Assembly: GCA_030833305.1 (NCBI GenBank) | Contig: JAURHL010000052.1 | Location: 1 to 10,918, forward strand | DNA: 10,918 nucleotides | Source of the DNA: Acidimicrobiales bacterium | GTDB taxonomy: Bacteria; Actinomycetota; Acidimicrobiia; Acidimicrobiales; Ilumatobacteraceae | Reading direction: 5' to 3' | Shown here: positions 1-6,461 of the stretch, in pieces | Layout: every line of letters starts with the position of its first letter | How positions within the stretch are numbered: position 1 is the stretch's first letter | Made by a program: the position numbers and the translations under genes | Notes under the pieces: model-generated | Told to the model about the DNA's origin: nothing | The model's input: the letters and a program-made list of their open reading frames with translations, nothing else | The model's database searches: none

Positions 1-777
1 TCCATGACGCGTCGCCCATTCGAAGACCCGTGCCTCGCGTTGGCGAATCACCTCGGTGGTGACGCCCGGTGCGCCACCGGCGTTCTCGTGGGCGTCCATG
101 CCCGCGTTGTAGATGACGAGATCGACGAAGTCCGGGTCGGTCACCGACGCCAACGCCTCGTCGACGGCCCCGAGGTAGTCGGTGCCGCCGACCACACGAC
201 ACGAGACGCCGGGACGTGACGGATAGTTGTCGAACGACGACACCGACACGTCCACCTGCTCGATCCCCACGACACCCCGATCACTCAAACGTTCGATGAG
301 GCTGGCCGTTCCCCCGCCGCAGTGGGCGTCGAAGTCGATGATCAACACGCGCGTCGCGCCCAGTTCGAGGGCGCGCACCGCGCCGACGACGAGACCGTTG
401 AAGGTGCAGTACCCGGAGTCGTGGTCGTAGCGGGCGTGATGCAGTCCGCTGGACAAGGAACCCGCGAATCCGCCGTTGGCCAACGCGGACTCCACCGCGG
501 CCACCGCTCCACCGGTGGAGGCCAGGACCGACGCCACGAACTCGGGGCCGTGTTCGGTGAACTGGCCGCGCTCGCCCGCCAGAACCTGGTCGACGTACGA
601 CGGGTCGTGGACCACACGGAGCAGTTCGAGGTCGACCGGACGGGGCTCGACCAGTTCGACTCCGACAATGGGGTCGTCGACGAGGGATCGGGCCACCACG
701 GTGGCCTTGCCCACGGTGTCGAAACCGCCGTCGACGGAGTAGGCGGTGGAGAAATACACGGGAATCTTCATGGTCAT
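1..777 (-). CDS. Histone deacetylase / acetylpolyamine amidohydrolase family protein, N-terminal part (runs off left edge)
   Basis: A zinc-dependent deacetylase of the arginase/deacetylase fold. In bacteria these enzymes remove acetyl groups from polyamines, acetoin-related compounds or protein lysines; the substrate here cannot be told. The frame is open for 259 codons from the ATG at 777 to the window edge. The family active site is clear: GLHHARYDHDSGYCTFNG at about 112-128 carries the paired His113-His114 and matches the HDAC GxHHA..D..SGFC..N block. IDFDAHCGGGT at 147-157 supplies zinc ligands Asp150 and His152. NAGMDAH at 224-230 supplies the third ligand, Asp228. The catalytic Tyr/Gly-rich block near the C-terminus would lie outside the window. 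There is no signal peptide, so it is cytoplasmic. A second in-frame ATG at 771 is an equally good start; neither has a clear ribosome binding site. It is divergent from the NYN gene. The family call is firm, the substrate unknown. Confidence 0.9.
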   Translation of the reverse strand, partial: MTMKIPVYFSTAYSVDGGFDTVGKATVVARSLVDDPIVGVELVEPRPVDLELLRVVHDPSYVDQVLAGERGQFTEHGPEFVASVLASTGGAVAAVESALANGGFAGSLSSGLHHARYDHDSGYCTFNGLVVGAVRALELGATRVLIIDFDAHCGGGTASLIERLSDRGVVGIEQVDVSVSSFDNYPSRPGVSCRVVGGTDYLGAVDEALASVTDPDFVDLVIYNAGMDAHENAGGAPGVTTEVIRQREARVFEWATRHG

Positions 778-814
778 CGAAACGATGAAGACCGTTGAAG
801 GTGTGCGTTCGACC

Positions 815-876
815 TGTTCAGAGCCGATTTTTTCTCATCCGCACACTTCACCTCGCTCGGATCGTTTTTCTGAACA
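815..876. repeat. Inverted 8-bp repeat in the divergent intergenic region
   Basis: TGTTCAGA at 815-822 is matched by its exact reverse complement TCTGAACA at 869-876, whose last base is the A of the NYN start codon. A second pair, GTGTGCG at 801-807 and CGCACAC at 840-846, interleaves with it. The region separates two divergent genes and must hold both promoters, so these may be operator half-sites. No clear promoter hexamers are visible beside them. Chance pairing in about 100 bases is possible. Confidence 0.3.
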
Positions 877-1340
877 TGGCCCTCCTGAAGCTTCCCCGTC
901 CGTTGCACGTCATCGACATCGACAACCTCATGGGTGACCCGCGGGTCATCGACCCGTGGGTGATCGGAAAGTGGCGATCCGCTTACATGCACACCACCGG
1001 TCTGCGACCCGGTGACCACGCCATCGTCGGGACGGGGTGCAACGGCAAGCACGCCTTCGCCGTGCAGAGCAAGTGGAACCCCTTCCGCGTGGTCCGTCGA
1101 CCCGGCCCCGACGGAGCCGACGAAGCCCTCATCGAGGCCGCCGTCACGGAAGCCGAACGGGGTCGCTACACCCACTTCGTCATCGGCAGCGGCGACCACC
1201 GCTTCGCCGATCTGTACGACGAACTGGTGGACAAGGGGTACCCCGTCACGGTGGTGTCGCGTTCCCGATCGTTGTCCCGGGCCCTGCGTTCCCGGGCCGG
1301 GGACCGGGTGTTGTACCTCCCCGATCTGGACCTCGTCTGA
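876..1340 (+). CDS. NYN / PIN-like domain protein, putative ribonuclease
   Basis: A small single-domain protein of 154 residues resembling the NYN branch of the PIN nuclease superfamily, whose members are metal-dependent RNases. The N-terminus HVIDIDNLMGDPR (11-23) has the D-x-D-N type acidic/Asn motif (Asp14, Asp16, Asn17). GADEALIEAA at about 80-89 gives the middle acidic residue (Asp82). FVIGSGDHRFADL at 101-113 is the family's SGDxDF-like motif (Ser105, Gly106, Asp107) with His in place of the usual second Asp. The chain ends in a short strand with RVLYLPDLDLV. It has no signal peptide. The ATG at 876 was chosen because the domain begins at once after it. A TTG at 795 would add 27 residues with no family likeness. 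There is no ribosome binding site. It is divergent from the deacetylase gene. Whether it cuts RNA, and which RNA, is not shown by the sequence. Confidence 0.75.
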   Translation: MALLKLPRPLHVIDIDNLMGDPRVIDPWVIGKWRSAYMHTTGLRPGDHAIVGTGCNGKHAFAVQSKWNPFRVVRRPGPDGADEALIEAAVTEAERGRYTHFVIGSGDHRFADLYDELVDKGYPVTVVSRSRSLSRALRSRAGDRVLYLPDLDLV

Positions 1341-1415
1341 ACCGGTCATCAGATTCCCGGTGAACGGCGTGTTTACATTCTGTTCGCGCTGTTCGGGTGG
1401 ATTGTCGGCACGAAC

Positions 1416-1421
1416 TAAGGT
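1416..1421 (+). promoter_or_regulatory. Candidate -10 element upstream of the binding-protein gene
   Basis: TAAGGT fits the actinobacterial TAnnnT -10 pattern and lies 43 bases before the start codon. TTCGGG at 1392-1397, 18 bases upstream, is a weak -35 candidate. This would leave a 5' leader of roughly 35-40 bases containing a strong ribosome binding site. Assigned by eye. Confidence 0.35.
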
Positions 1422-1452
1422 CGGATCATCGGTCTACCCCGGGCCGATCCTG

Positions 1453-1460
1453 AGGGAGGA
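1453..1460 (+). promoter_or_regulatory. Ribosome binding site of the BMP lipoprotein gene
   Basis: AGGGAGGA lies four bases before the ATG at 1465. It fixes the start well inside a longer open frame that reaches back to 1012, and agrees with the signal peptide beginning at that ATG. Confidence 0.8.
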
Positions 1461-1464
1461 ACAC

Positions 1465-2754
1465 ATGAAAAGGACGAACAAGAAGTTCGCTCCGATGTTG
1501 CTCACCGCGGCGTTCGCCATCGGCCTCGTGGCCTGTGGTGGCGACGACGGTGGTTCGTCATCGAGTAGCGAGGCACCCAGCACCGAGGCCCCCACGTCGG
1601 AGGCCCCGAGCACCGAGGCACCGGCGGGTGAAGCGCGCTCCAGCGCGTACGTGCCGACCGGTGATCCGATGGACAACTTCACCCCATGGGCCGAGCTACC
1701 CGCCGAGGCCGGGGGACTCGAATCCAGCCCGGTGATCGACTGCGCACCCGAGGAAGGCCCGCTCAAGGCCGCCTGGATCTACGTCGGTCCGATCAACGAC
1801 GGCGGCTGGACGCAGGTTCACGACGAAGCACGTATGGCGGTTCAGGAACACTTCGGTGATGCCATCGAGACCACCTACAAGGAATTGGTCCCCGAGGGCC
1901 CGCAGGCCCTGCAGACCATCGAGGATCTCATCGCTGATGGCAACACCGTCATCTTCGGTACCTCGTTCGGTTTCCAGGATCAGTTCATCGAGGCCGCCGC
2001 CGCGCATCCCGAGGTGTGCTTCGAGTTCGCCACCGGATACAAGTCCGCCCCGAACGTGTCGCAGTTCTACGGCGCCGCCGAGGACACCGACTACCTGACC
2101 GGCATGGCCGCCGGCGCGGCATCCAAGACCGGCAAACTGGGAATGGTTTCGTCGTTCTCGTTCGCCGAAGTGGTGCGCGGAGTGAACGCGTGGGCACTGG
2201 GTGCTCAGGCGATGAACCCCGATGCCACGGTCAAGGTCCTCTTCATCCAGTCCTGGTTCGACCCGGCCGAAGAGCGCAAAGCCGCTGAAGCTCTGCTCGC
2301 CGAGGGTGTCGACGTGCTGGGTCAGAAGGGTGTCGACTCGCCGAGTACCGGTGACGTCGCCAAGGAGAACGGCATCCCGTGGGCCGGTTACAACAAGGAC
2401 CAGAGCGCCAACTACCCCGAGGTGTGGCTGACCGCGACGGCGTACGACTGGTCCGTGTACCAGATTCCGCGCCTGCAGCAGGTTCTCGACGGCACCTGGG
2501 TGGCCGGCAATTACTACGGCACCTTGAAGGACGGTTTCGTGAAACTCGGTAAGTACGGTTCGTTGGTCTCCGACGAGACCTACGCCGCGATCGAGGCTCG
2601 TCTGGCCGAGTTGGCTGAGGCGCCCGGAAGCGAGTTCACCGGCCCGATCATGGACAACCAAGGCAACGAAGTTCTCGCCGACGGTGTGAGCCACACCTAC
2701 GGCGAACTCATGTCGATGGCCTATCTAGTGGCAGGAGTCGAAGGAGAGCTCTGA
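1465..2754 (+). CDS. BMP-family (PnrA-like) ABC transporter substrate-binding lipoprotein
   Basis: The extracytoplasmic receptor of an ABC importer; 429 residues. BMP-family proteins such as PnrA bind purine nucleosides, and related ones bind other small molecules. Residues 1-24 form a lipoprotein signal peptide (MKRTNKK, a hydrophobic stretch, lipobox LVAC, lipidated Cys24). Residues 25-57 are a flexible Gly/Ser then EAPST-repeat linker. Residues 58-100 are an extra segment before the fold. The BMP domain starts at about 101 (KAAWIYVGPINDGGWTQVHD), with SKTGKLGMVSS at 220-230, SWFDPAEERKAAEALL at 263-278 and a C-terminal LDGTWVAGNYYGTLKDG (341-357). All are typical of this family. Cys93 and Cys185 could pair. 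It is the first gene of the transport cluster. A strong hairpin separates it from the ATPase gene, as expected for a receptor needed in excess. The family is sure; the ligand is inferred only at the level of nucleoside-like compounds. Confidence 0.93.
   Translation: MKRTNKKFAPMLLTAAFAIGLVACGGDDGGSSSSSEAPSTEAPTSEAPSTEAPAGEARSSAYVPTGDPMDNFTPWAELPAEAGGLESSPVIDCAPEEGPLKAAWIYVGPINDGGWTQVHDEARMAVQEHFGDAIETTYKELVPEGPQALQTIEDLIADGNTVIFGTSFGFQDQFIEAAAAHPEVCFEFATGYKSAPNVSQFYGAAEDTDYLTGMAAGAASKTGKLGMVSSFSFAEVVRGVNAWALGAQAMNPDATVKVLFIQSWFDPAEERKAAEALLAEGVDVLGQKGVDSPSTGDVAKENGIPWAGYNKDQSANYPEVWLTATAYDWSVYQIPRLQQVLDGTWVAGNYYGTLKDGFVKLGKYGSLVSDETYAAIEARLAELAEAPGSEFTGPIMDNQGNEVLADGVSHTYGELMSMAYLVAGVEGEL
1570..1629 (+). 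repeat. Four 15-base repeats encoding the EAPST-type linker
   Basis: Four consecutive five-codon units, EAPST, EAPTS, EAPST and EAPAG, lie just after the lipidated cysteine region (residues 36-55). The DNA copies are similar but not identical. The segment is a flexible, acidic, Pro-rich tether holding the receptor off the membrane; copy number may vary between strains. Confidence 0.8.
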
Positions 2755-2774
2755 TCTCCTGATCCGGATTCACG

Positions 2775-2806
2775 GAAGAGGGCGGGCCCAACGGCCCGCC
2801 CTCTTC
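2775..2806 (+). terminator. Strong hairpin: terminator or attenuator between binding protein and ATPase
   Basis: A perfect 14-bp stem, GAAGAGGGCGGGCC at 2775-2788 and its complement at 2793-2806, closes a CAAC loop. A further outer pair, CCGGA 2764-2768 and TCCGG 2811-2815, could extend it. Only a short pyrimidine run (ttcg) follows, so it lacks a full U tract, as is common in GC-rich actinobacteria. It starts 21 bases after the stop codon of the receptor gene. It probably ends or thins out transcription, and also protects the 3' end of the receptor mRNA. Confidence 0.8.
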
Positions 2807-2827
2807 TTCGTCCGGACGTCAGTCGTC

Positions 2828-2833
2828 TAGGGT
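2828..2833 (+). promoter_or_regulatory. Candidate -10 element upstream of the ATPase gene
   Basis: TAGGGT fits the TAnnnT pattern and shares the context CTARGGTC with the candidate upstream of the receptor gene. It lies 45 bases before the GTG start and just after the hairpin, so the ATPase-permease-oxygenase genes may have their own promoter. No convincing -35 is seen. Confidence 0.3.
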
Positions 2834-2856
2834 CAAGACGTCGGTAGCTCGCCGTC

Positions 2857-2864
2857 AGGGAGGG
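2857..2864 (+). promoter_or_regulatory. Ribosome binding site deciding the ATPase start
   Basis: AGGGAGGG lies eight bases before the GTG at 2873. An in-frame GTG at 2864 overlaps this site and so cannot be served by it, which argues for the downstream start. Confidence 0.7.
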
Positions 2865-2872
2865 TGGATTCA

Positions 2873-4405
2873 GTGACGGATCAGGTCGCTGTGCGCATGT
2901 CGGGGATCGTGAAGCGGTTCCCCGGAGTGGTGGCCAACGACGGTGTGAACCTCGAGATTCGCGCCGGGGAAGTGCACGCTCTGCTCGGTGAGAACGGAGC
3001 GGGAAAATCCACGCTGTCCAACATTCTCACCGGTCTCTACCGCGCCGACGAGGGAGTCGTCGAAGTCGCCGGTCATCGATGCGAGTTCTCCTCCCCGCGC
3101 GATGCACTGAACGCGGGTATCGGCATGGTTCATCAGCATTTCCGATTGGTCCCCACCTTCACCGTGGCCGAGAACGTTGTTCTCGGGGAATCCGACGGAG
3201 CGCTGTTCATGAACCATGACCGGGTGGCCACCCGCGTGCAAGAACTCTCCGATCGATACGCATTGGCGGTGGATCCGAACGCCCGCGTCTGGCAGCTCAG
3301 CGTCGGCGAACAACAACGAGTCGAAATTCTGAAAGTCTTGTATCGCGGGGCCAAGGTCCTGATTCTCGATGAGCCCACCGCGGTGCTCACTCCCGTCGAG
3401 GCTCGTTCACTCTTCGCGACATTGCGAGCCATGGCCGACGAGGGTCGTTCGGTCATCTTCATCTCGCACAAACTCGGCGAGGTGATGGCGGTCAGCGATC
3501 GCGTCACCGTTCTTCGCGGGGGTCGCACGGTCGACACCGTGAACACCAACGAGACGTCCACGCGAGGTTTGGCATCCCTCATGGTCGGGCGTTCGGTGGA
3601 GTTCGACCGCGTGGTACGAGCGAACCCGGCCGACACTGACACGACGGTGTTGCGAGTGGAAGACGTCTCGGCGAACGACGATCGAGGTCGGGCCTCTTTG
3701 CACCAGATCTCGTTCACCATCGGACGCGGAGAGATCGTCGGCGTGGCCGGAGTGGCCGGCAATGGTCAACGTGAATTGGCCGAGGTCATCTCCGGAATGC
3801 GCGCCGTGGTCACCGGTCGCGTCTCGGTGATGGACCAAGAAGTGAAGTCGGGCAAGGCCCGTTCGGCCATCGAACGCGGAATCGCTCACGTTCCCGAGGA
3901 TCGGTTGCACACCGGCCTGGCGGCCGGACACTCGGTGGAGGACAACCTCGCACTGAAGAACTACCGCTCGGTGCAGATCTCGAAGTTTCGATTGTTGAAG
4001 CGTCGCGCCATACGCGAACAAGCCTCGACGTTGGTCGAACGCTACGACGTGAAGACCCCGGACACCGTCACCCCGGTTCGCCTTCTCTCCGGTGGAAACG
4101 TGCAGAAAGTTCTGCTGGCTCGCGAGTTCTCCGCCTTGCCGAGTGTTCTCATCGCCGCTTCCCCGACCCGCGGCCTGGATGTCGGGGCCATCGAAACGGT
4201 CCGGGAACGCCTGGTAGCCGCGGCCGACGAAGGTGTCGGCGTGCTGTTGATCAGTGAGGACCTCGACGAGATCCTCTCGCTCGCCGATCGCATCCTGGTG
4301 ATGTACGAAGGTCGCATCGTCGACGACCTTCCGGCCCAAGGAGCCGACCGGGAGCGCATCGGTCTCACGATGGGTGGAAGCAACGTGAAGGAAACCGCGC
4401 AATGA
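2873..4405 (+). CDS. Double-domain ABC transporter ATPase (nucleoside/sugar importer type)
   Basis: The energy-coupling subunit of the importer, 510 residues with two fused nucleotide-binding domains, as in the YufO/NupO/RbsA class. Domain 1 has Walker A GENGAGKST (39-47), a Q-loop in MVHQHFRLVP (Gln88), signature QLSVGEQQRVE (141-151), Walker B VLILDEPT (162-169) and switch His199 in ISHK. Domain 2 is degenerate. Its P-loop is GVAGNGQREL (293-302) without the Lys-Ser/Thr. Its signature is LLSGGNVQK (404-412). Its Walker B region reads LIAASPTRGLD (426-436), where Asp-Glu is replaced by Ala-Ser, and the switch region is ISEDLDE with no His. Such asymmetry is normal for this class, so one site hydrolyses ATP. 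The GTG at 2873 is chosen over 2864 because of ribosome binding site position. Its stop overlaps the next start by four bases. Confidence 0.95.
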   Translation: MTDQVAVRMSGIVKRFPGVVANDGVNLEIRAGEVHALLGENGAGKSTLSNILTGLYRADEGVVEVAGHRCEFSSPRDALNAGIGMVHQHFRLVPTFTVAENVVLGESDGALFMNHDRVATRVQELSDRYALAVDPNARVWQLSVGEQQRVEILKVLYRGAKVLILDEPTAVLTPVEARSLFATLRAMADEGRSVIFISHKLGEVMAVSDRVTVLRGGRTVDTVNTNETSTRGLASLMVGRSVEFDRVVRANPADTDTTVLRVEDVSANDDRGRASLHQISFTIGRGEIVGVAGVAGNGQRELAEVISGMRAVVTGRVSVMDQEVKSGKARSAIERGIAHVPEDRLHTGLAAGHSVEDNLALKNYRSVQISKFRLLKRRAIREQASTLVERYDVKTPDTVTPVRLLSGGNVQKVLLAREFSALPSVLIAASPTRGLDVGAIETVRERLVAAADEGVGVLLISEDLDEILSLADRILVMYEGRIVDDLPAQGADRERIGLTMGGSNVKETAQ

Positions 4406-5505
4406 GGTCACCACTGCGACTTGAACGACGCCTGGAGCAACCCAAGTGGCTCAACTGGGCGATCCCGGTCATGTCACTCGTTGCCGCACTGATCCTCGGC
4501 GCCATCGTGCTGTGGATCACCGGCAAGAACCCGTTCGACGTGTACCAACGAATCTTCGAACGCGGTTTCGCCGGTAAACGCGTTTTCTCCGACAGCCTCG
4601 TTTCGGCGACTCCCCTGGCTTTCACCGGACTGTGCGCCGCAGTGGCTTTCCGCATGGGACTCATCAACGTTGGTGGCGAAGGGCAGCTCTACATGGGCTC
4701 TCTCGGTGCGACCTGGGTTGGAATCACCTTCGACAACGTTCCCACGGGACTGATGATCGTTCTGATGGCGGCCGCCGGAATGTTGTGCGGAGGTCTGTAT
4801 GCCGGAATCGTCGGTCTGTTGCGGGCTCGATTCGGCACGAACGAGATCATCACCTCGTTGATGATGAACTACTTGGCGGCCATTTTCCTGACATACCTGG
4901 TCTACAACTCCTTCTCGTATTGGCGCGACCCGGTGTCGGGAAACTTCCCGTCTCCACGCGCCATCACACAGCGAGCCGAGTGGAACACCTACACGGTGTT
5001 CGGTGTCGGTTTGCCGATCGCGTTCTTGATGGCAATCGTCATGGGATTCGCCGTTTGGTTCCTCTACAAACGCACCCGCTTCGGATTCGAGGTGGGGGTC
5101 ATCGCCGACTCCCCGAAGGCGGCGCGTTACGCGGGTATCCGAACCTCCTCCACGATCATTCTGGTCATGGGTCTCTCGGGGGCGATGGCCGGATTGGGGG
5201 GTGCCGCCGACGTGGGGAACTTCCGTCGCTACATGGATCCCAAGGGACTCGAGTTGTCCGGCTACGGCTACACCGGCATCGTGGTTGCCGCGTTGGCACG
5301 TCTGAACCCCATCGCCGCGGTGTTCGTCGCGTTGCTGATGGGTGGACTCAACAATGCCGGTTACTCACTGCGTGGTCCGGACTTCCCGAGCGGATTGGTG
5401 GGCACTCTCCAAGGACTCATCCTGTTCACCGCCGTGGCCGGTGAGATCCTGATCAAGTACCGCGTCAAATCCAATTCGCGTCGTTCCGAAGTGGTGGCGG
5501 CATGA
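4402..5505 (+). CDS. ABC transporter permease, YufP/NupP-like (BPD_transp_2)
   Basis: One of two membrane subunits forming the importer channel; 367 residues and strongly hydrophobic, with roughly nine or ten membrane spans. The first span is at about 19-40 (WAIPVMSLVAALILGAIVLW). Family landmarks are FRMGLINVGGEGQLYMGSLG (83-102) and GTNEIITSLMMNYLAA (145-160), the conserved region of nucleoside-type permeases. A cytoplasmic charged tail (KYRVKSNSRRSE) ends the chain. The ATG overlaps the ATPase stop as ATGA, with AAGGAA at 4388-4393 as ribosome binding site. The two genes are therefore translationally coupled and should be made in balanced amounts. Confidence 0.94.
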   Translation: MRSPLRLERRLEQPKWLNWAIPVMSLVAALILGAIVLWITGKNPFDVYQRIFERGFAGKRVFSDSLVSATPLAFTGLCAAVAFRMGLINVGGEGQLYMGSLGATWVGITFDNVPTGLMIVLMAAAGMLCGGLYAGIVGLLRARFGTNEIITSLMMNYLAAIFLTYLVYNSFSYWRDPVSGNFPSPRAITQRAEWNTYTVFGVGLPIAFLMAIVMGFAVWFLYKRTRFGFEVGVIADSPKAARYAGIRTSSTIILVMGLSGAMAGLGGAADVGNFRRYMDPKGLELSGYGYTGIVVAALARLNPIAAVFVALLMGGLNNAGYSLRGPDFPSGLVGTLQGLILFTAVAGEILIKYRVKSNSRRSEVVAA

Positions 5506-6461
5506 ATTCGAACATCTTCATCATCATCATCTCCTCGGCCATCTTCTACGGCACTCCACTCTTCTTCGCGGCGCTCGGTGGCATCTTCACCGAGCGCAGT
5601 GGGGTACTGAATCTCGGAGTGGAGGGCACCATGCTGATCGGTGCGGTGGCCGGGGCATGGGGATCACAACACGTGGGCGGCAGTTCATGGATGACGATCA
5701 CGATGGCCATCGTCATCGGAATGGCGGCCGGTGGATTGTTGTCGACCCTGCTGGCCTTTTTGTGCATCACCCTGAAGGTCAACCAGACCGTGGCCGGATT
5801 GGCCGTCACCATCTTCGCGGGAGCCGTGGGCCTGAGTAGTTACTTCGCCAAGATTTGGGGGGTCTCGGAGTCACCCGTGACCCGTCAGATACGGAAGTTC
5901 GATGTGCTCGGACTCGCCGACACGCCGATCGTCGGACCCATTCTCTTCAACCAGAACGTCCTGACGTACCTCTCGTGGGTCTTGTGTGTCGCCAGTTCGA
6001 TCTACCTGTTCCGGTCACGTTTCGGTCTTCATCTCCGAGCCGTCGGGGAATCGCCGGCGACCGCCGATGCGATGGGGATCAACGTCACCCGTTACCGATA
6101 CCTGCACACCATTTTCGGTGGAGCCCTCGCTGGTGTGGGTGGTGTCTTCTACAGCCTGGCCATCGTGCCGAACTGGGTCGACGGAATGACCGCTGGTGCC
6201 GGATGGATCGCCATCGCGCTCGTGATCTTCGGTTTCTGGCGTCCGAGTCTCACCTTGCTCGGCGCCTATCTCTTCGGAGCCTTGCAATCCTTGGGCAGCA
6301 CCCTCAAGGCACGAAACGTCAGCGTCAACGGTGACCTGCTGAATGCCTTGCCGTTCTTCATGACCATCGTCGTTCTGGTGTTGGTGTCCAGCCGCTTCGC
6401 CCACCGTCGCCTCGGTGCGCCGGCCGCATTGGGCATCCCCTACGAGCGCGAAGAGCGATGA
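5502..6461 (+). CDS. ABC transporter permease, YufQ/NupQ-like (BPD_transp_2)
   Basis: The second membrane subunit of the importer; 319 residues, almost wholly hydrophobic with about eight to ten spans. The landmark is SGVLNLGVEGTMLIGAVAGA at 33-52, the typical motif of the shorter permease in BMP-type systems. KVNQTVAGLAVTIFAGAVGL (92-111) follows, and a Gly-rich GGALAGVGGVFYSLAI segment lies in the C-terminal half. It pairs with the 367-residue permease as a heterodimer, as known for this transporter class. Its ATG overlaps the preceding stop, and its own stop overlaps the start of the oxygenase gene, both as ATGA. Only a weak ribosome binding site is present, so translation likely depends on re-initiation. 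Confidence 0.94.
   Translation: MNSNIFIIIISSAIFYGTPLFFAALGGIFTERSGVLNLGVEGTMLIGAVAGAWGSQHVGGSSWMTITMAIVIGMAAGGLLSTLLAFLCITLKVNQTVAGLAVTIFAGAVGLSSYFAKIWGVSESPVTRQIRKFDVLGLADTPIVGPILFNQNVLTYLSWVLCVASSIYLFRSRFGLHLRAVGESPATADAMGINVTRYRYLHTIFGGALAGVGGVFYSLAIVPNWVDGMTAGAGWIAIALVIFGFWRPSLTLLGAYLFGALQSLGSTLKARNVSVNGDLLNALPFFMTIVVLVLVSSRFAHRRLGAPAALGIPYEREER

Noticed and set aside
795..875. TTG start extending the NYN protein by 27 residues
   Set aside because: The extension has no family likeness and would consume the divergent promoter region; the domain starts right after the ATG at 876.
774..1349. Minus-strand frame (191 codons) covering the NYN gene and the divergent promoter region
   Set aside because: It is antisense to a gene with NYN motifs and has no recognisable domain.
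1341..1361. ACCGG/CCGGT inverted repeat after the NYN gene as a terminator
   Set aside because: A five-base stem with an eleven-base loop and no U tract is too weak.
1696..2694. Long minus-strand open frame (332 codons) opposite the BMP lipoprotein gene
   Set aside because: It lies wholly antisense to a well-supported gene, shows no recognisable motif and has no ribosome binding site; long antisense frames are expected in GC-rich coding DNA.
3407..4414. Minus-strand open frame (335 codons) opposite the ATPase gene
   Set aside because: It is antisense to clear ABC ATPase motifs, and its translation is His/Arg/Asp-rich without domain features.
4632..5444. Plus-strand frame (270 codons) inside permease 1
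   Set aside because: It is an alternate-frame shadow, Arg/His-rich and lacking membrane spans, while the main frame is a typical permease.
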